A stretch of DNA of 34,546 nt from an uncultured Bacteroidales bacterium (GTDB lineage Bacteria > Bacteroidota > Bacteroidia > Bacteroidales > F082). The notes beneath the pieces were generated by a model that was given only the letters and a program-made list of their open reading frames with translations, had not been told where the DNA came from and did no database searches. Numbering within the stretch: position 1 is the first letter of the stretch; every line of letters begins with the position of its first letter. This document shows positions 33,049 through 34,546 of the stretch, piece after piece. Both the position numbers and the translations under genes were made by a program. The DNA lies in assembly GCA_905234765.1 (NCBI GenBank), contig CAJOIF010000026.1:1-34546 (forward strand), read 5' to 3'.

Positions 33049-33056
33049 CAAAAATA
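33049..33056 (-). promoter_or_regulatory. -7 promoter box for the type IIG gene
   Basis: Minus strand TATTTTTG followed by CAGCCG, 19 bases upstream of the ATG. It is identical over 14 bases to the small-peptide promoter at 6622-6635. Confidence 0.65.
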
Positions 33057-33084
33057 GGAAAACAACACAGATGTTTTTGTCAGT

Positions 33085-34546
33085 TTACTTCTTCACGAAC
33101 CGTTTCGTAATGATGCCGTTTTCTGTGTAGAGCATCATAAGGTAAATCGCTGGTTCATAATGCTTCACATCGAGCATTAGTTCTTCTTGGTTCTCGAATT
33201 CAATGGATTCCATCACCTGTCCCAAGGCATTGATGACCACGACCTTACGCACACCCTCAGCTTTGATATGCAACCAGTCGTTGGCAGGATTAGGATAGAG
33301 TTCAATTGCTGAGGCGTTTTCATCGAGGCCGTCGTAGAACAGCAGGTGGGCGACAAACGAGCGGTTGCCTTCCACAGTGAAGCTGAAAGTCGGCTCGGTG
33401 CTGACCTCCATCCCATCTTCAGTCCAATTGATAAAGGTGTAGTTCTCGAAAGGTTCAATGTTCAAGGTGCAAGTCTCGCCATAGTCGTAACTGCCCGTAC
33501 CTGTAATGGTGCCGCCATTCTCGGGGTCGCTGATGGCAGTGACAACGAAGCTGCCGATGTCGAAAACGGCCACCAAATTGCGGTTGCCCTCTACGATGAA
33601 GATGTAATCGGCTTCATTTGATACGGGGTTGCCGTTCTCCGTCCAGTTGATGAAGTTGTAGCCCTCATTGGCCGTGGCATGAACGGTGCAGTTTTGGCCA
33701 TAGTCGAAACTGCCGCCACCGCTGACATGGCCGCCTTCCTCGGGTTGGGCTGCCACGGTAACGTTGTAGCTCTGGATTTGGAAGTGGGCGACATAAGTGG
33801 CCGATTCGGTCACAGTGAAGGAATAGGTCGCATTGGTGGAAACCTGCGTGCCGTTTTTGGTCCAGTTGACGAAATCATAACCTGCATTGGCCGTGGCTGT
33901 AAGTGTGCATGGGTCGCCGTAGTTGAAGCCGCCGCTACCGCTGACGGTGCCGCCTTCTGCTGGATCAGCCGATGCAGTGATGACATAACTCTGCGTGGAG
34001 AAGTGAGCCACAAGGGTGCGGTTGCTATTGACAGTGAAGGTGTAATTGGCCTCAGCGGACACTTGTGCTCCGTTCTCTGTCCAATTAATAAATGTGTAAC
34101 CCGAGTTGGTTGTGGCATGAACGGTACAACTCTGGCCGTAGTCAAATGTGCCACCGCCGCTGACGTTACCTCCCGCTGTCGGGTCGGCCGAAACGGTGAT
34201 GTTGTAAGTCTGGAGTTGGAAATGGGCAACAAGGTTACGGTTGCCAGTCACAGTAAAGGTATAGCTTGCATTCGTCGAAACCTGTGCCCCGTTTTCTGTC
34301 CAATTCACAAAGGTGTAGCCCGTGTTGGCCGAGGCCGTCACGGTGCAGCTTTGGCCTGAATTGTAACTGCCGCCACCTGTTACGTTGCCTCCCGCAGTCG
34401 GGTCAGCTGAAACGGTGATGTTGTAAGTCTGGAGTTGGAAATGTGCCACAAGGTTACGGTTGCCAGTCACAGTAAAGGTATAGCTTGCATTCGTCGAAAC
34501 CTGGGTCCCGTTCTCCGTCCAATTGACGAAGGTGTAGCCCGTGTTG
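33085..34546 (-). CDS. T9SS-exported protein with tandem InlB-type repeats, N-terminus outside the window
   Basis: The last 487 codons of a larger secreted protein; the frame is still open at the window edge. It consists of tandem ~73-residue divergent InlB B-repeat modules. Each has a VSADPxxGGxVxGGG strand pair, GQSCTVxAxANxGYTFxNWTENG and YTFTVxGNRNLVAHF. The last five complete units become more diverged toward the C-terminus. The end is a type A T9SS sorting domain: LYPNPANDWLHIKAEG, VVVINALGQVMESIE and YLMMLYTENGIITKRFVKK. The protein should therefore be exported by the type IX system and cleaved or anchored at the surface, probably as an adhesin or the carrier of an unseen N-terminal domain. 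Confidence 0.88.
   Translation of the reverse strand, partial: NTGYTFVNWTENGTQVSTNASYTFTVTGNRNLVAHFQLQTYNITVSADPTAGGNVTGGGSYNSGQSCTVTASANTGYTFVNWTENGAQVSTNASYTFTVTGNRNLVAHFQLQTYNITVSADPTAGGNVSGGGTFDYGQSCTVHATTNSGYTFINWTENGAQVSAEANYTFTVNSNRTLVAHFSTQSYVITASADPAEGGTVSGSGGFNYGDPCTLTATANAGYDFVNWTKNGTQVSTNATYSFTVTESATYVAHFQIQSYNVTVAAQPEEGGHVSGGGSFDYGQNCTVHATANEGYNFINWTENGNPVSNEADYIFIVEGNRNLVAVFDIGSFVVTAISDPENGGTITGTGSYDYGETCTLNIEPFENYTFINWTEDGMEVSTEPTFSFTVEGNRSFVAHLLFYDGLDENASAIELYPNPANDWLHIKAEGVRKVVVINALGQVMESIEFENQEELMLDVKHYEPAIYLMMLYTENGIITKRFVKK
33328..34546 (-). repeat. Tandem 219-bp coding repeats
   Basis: The InlB-type modules repeat with a period of 219 bases (73 codons). GTTGTAAGTCTGGAGTTGGA occurs at 34201 and again at 34420, exactly 219 apart, and the following ~125 bases are almost identical. 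Older copies toward 33330 keep the protein pattern but have drifted in DNA. Confidence 0.85.

Noticed and set aside
33328..34546. CRISPR-like periodic repeats
   Set aside because: The period is 219 bases, the repeats are contiguous without spacers and they form one open protein frame of InlB-type modules.

Overview
The window reads as a chromosomal segment of an anaerobic member of the Bacteroidota, most likely order Bacteroidales; the genus cannot be fixed from sequence alone. The grounds are TAnnTTTG-type -7 promoter boxes in front of many genes, an absence of clear Shine-Dalgarno sites, BACON-domain and fimbrillin-like lipoproteins, a type IX secretion (T9SS) C-terminal tail, the TPR / LptC / CNNM-CorC / PpiD gene order, and a tRNA without an encoded CCA end. 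Both edges cut a gene: rocD on the left and a repeat-rich T9SS cargo protein on the right.

Left part (1-3.76 kb): the 3' end of ornithine aminotransferase, then on the minus strand apolipoprotein N-acyltransferase (lnt) overlapping a tRNA-dihydrouridine synthase (dus) by ATGA. The dus gene carries an in-frame ~71 bp palindromic element that adds about 24 residues.

Centre-left (3.84-7.84 kb): the most interesting locus. An HPr-kinase-like ATPase, a Ser/His S24/S26 peptidase, a PqqD-like RiPP recognition protein and an NTP_transf_5 nucleotidyltransferase lie almost end to end. They are followed by a 42-residue peptide gene with its own strong promoter and then a fimbrillin-like lipoprotein. 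The peptide has a YxxP leader motif and a Gly/Ser/Thr-rich tail ending in GSW. The set looks like a peptide-modification (RiPP-type) system with kinase and nucleotidyltransferase tailoring enzymes but none of the usual cyclases or radical-SAM enzymes.

Centre (7.9-15.3 kb): tRNA-Phe, an outer-membrane beta-barrel protein, a TPR protein, LptC (TTG start), a CNNM/CorC protein and a PpiD-like periplasmic chaperone; together these form an envelope-biogenesis block. Then (15.4-20.7 kb) come a six-BACON lipoprotein and, convergent to it, a C69 dipeptidase, HemW and an aquaporin with a Cys-rich tail.

Right part (20.8-34.5 kb): a minus-strand operon of acyltransferase, PPP-family phosphatase and alpha/beta hydrolase; a divergent MltF-like lytic transglycosylase with a beta-barrel protein; a minus-strand operon of an unknown acidic protein, a beta-barrel protein and QueG; a 3-methylglutaconyl-CoA-hydratase-like enzyme; a DUF4143-type AAA ATPase convergent with a single-chain type IIG (MmeI-like) restriction-modification enzyme; and the T9SS cargo with 219-bp tandem InlB-type repeats. 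No insertion sequence, CRISPR array, prophage or rRNA was seen. No gene-free stretch exceeds 300 bp except 7839-8255, which holds two terminators, tRNA-Phe and its promoter, and the promoter of the next gene.
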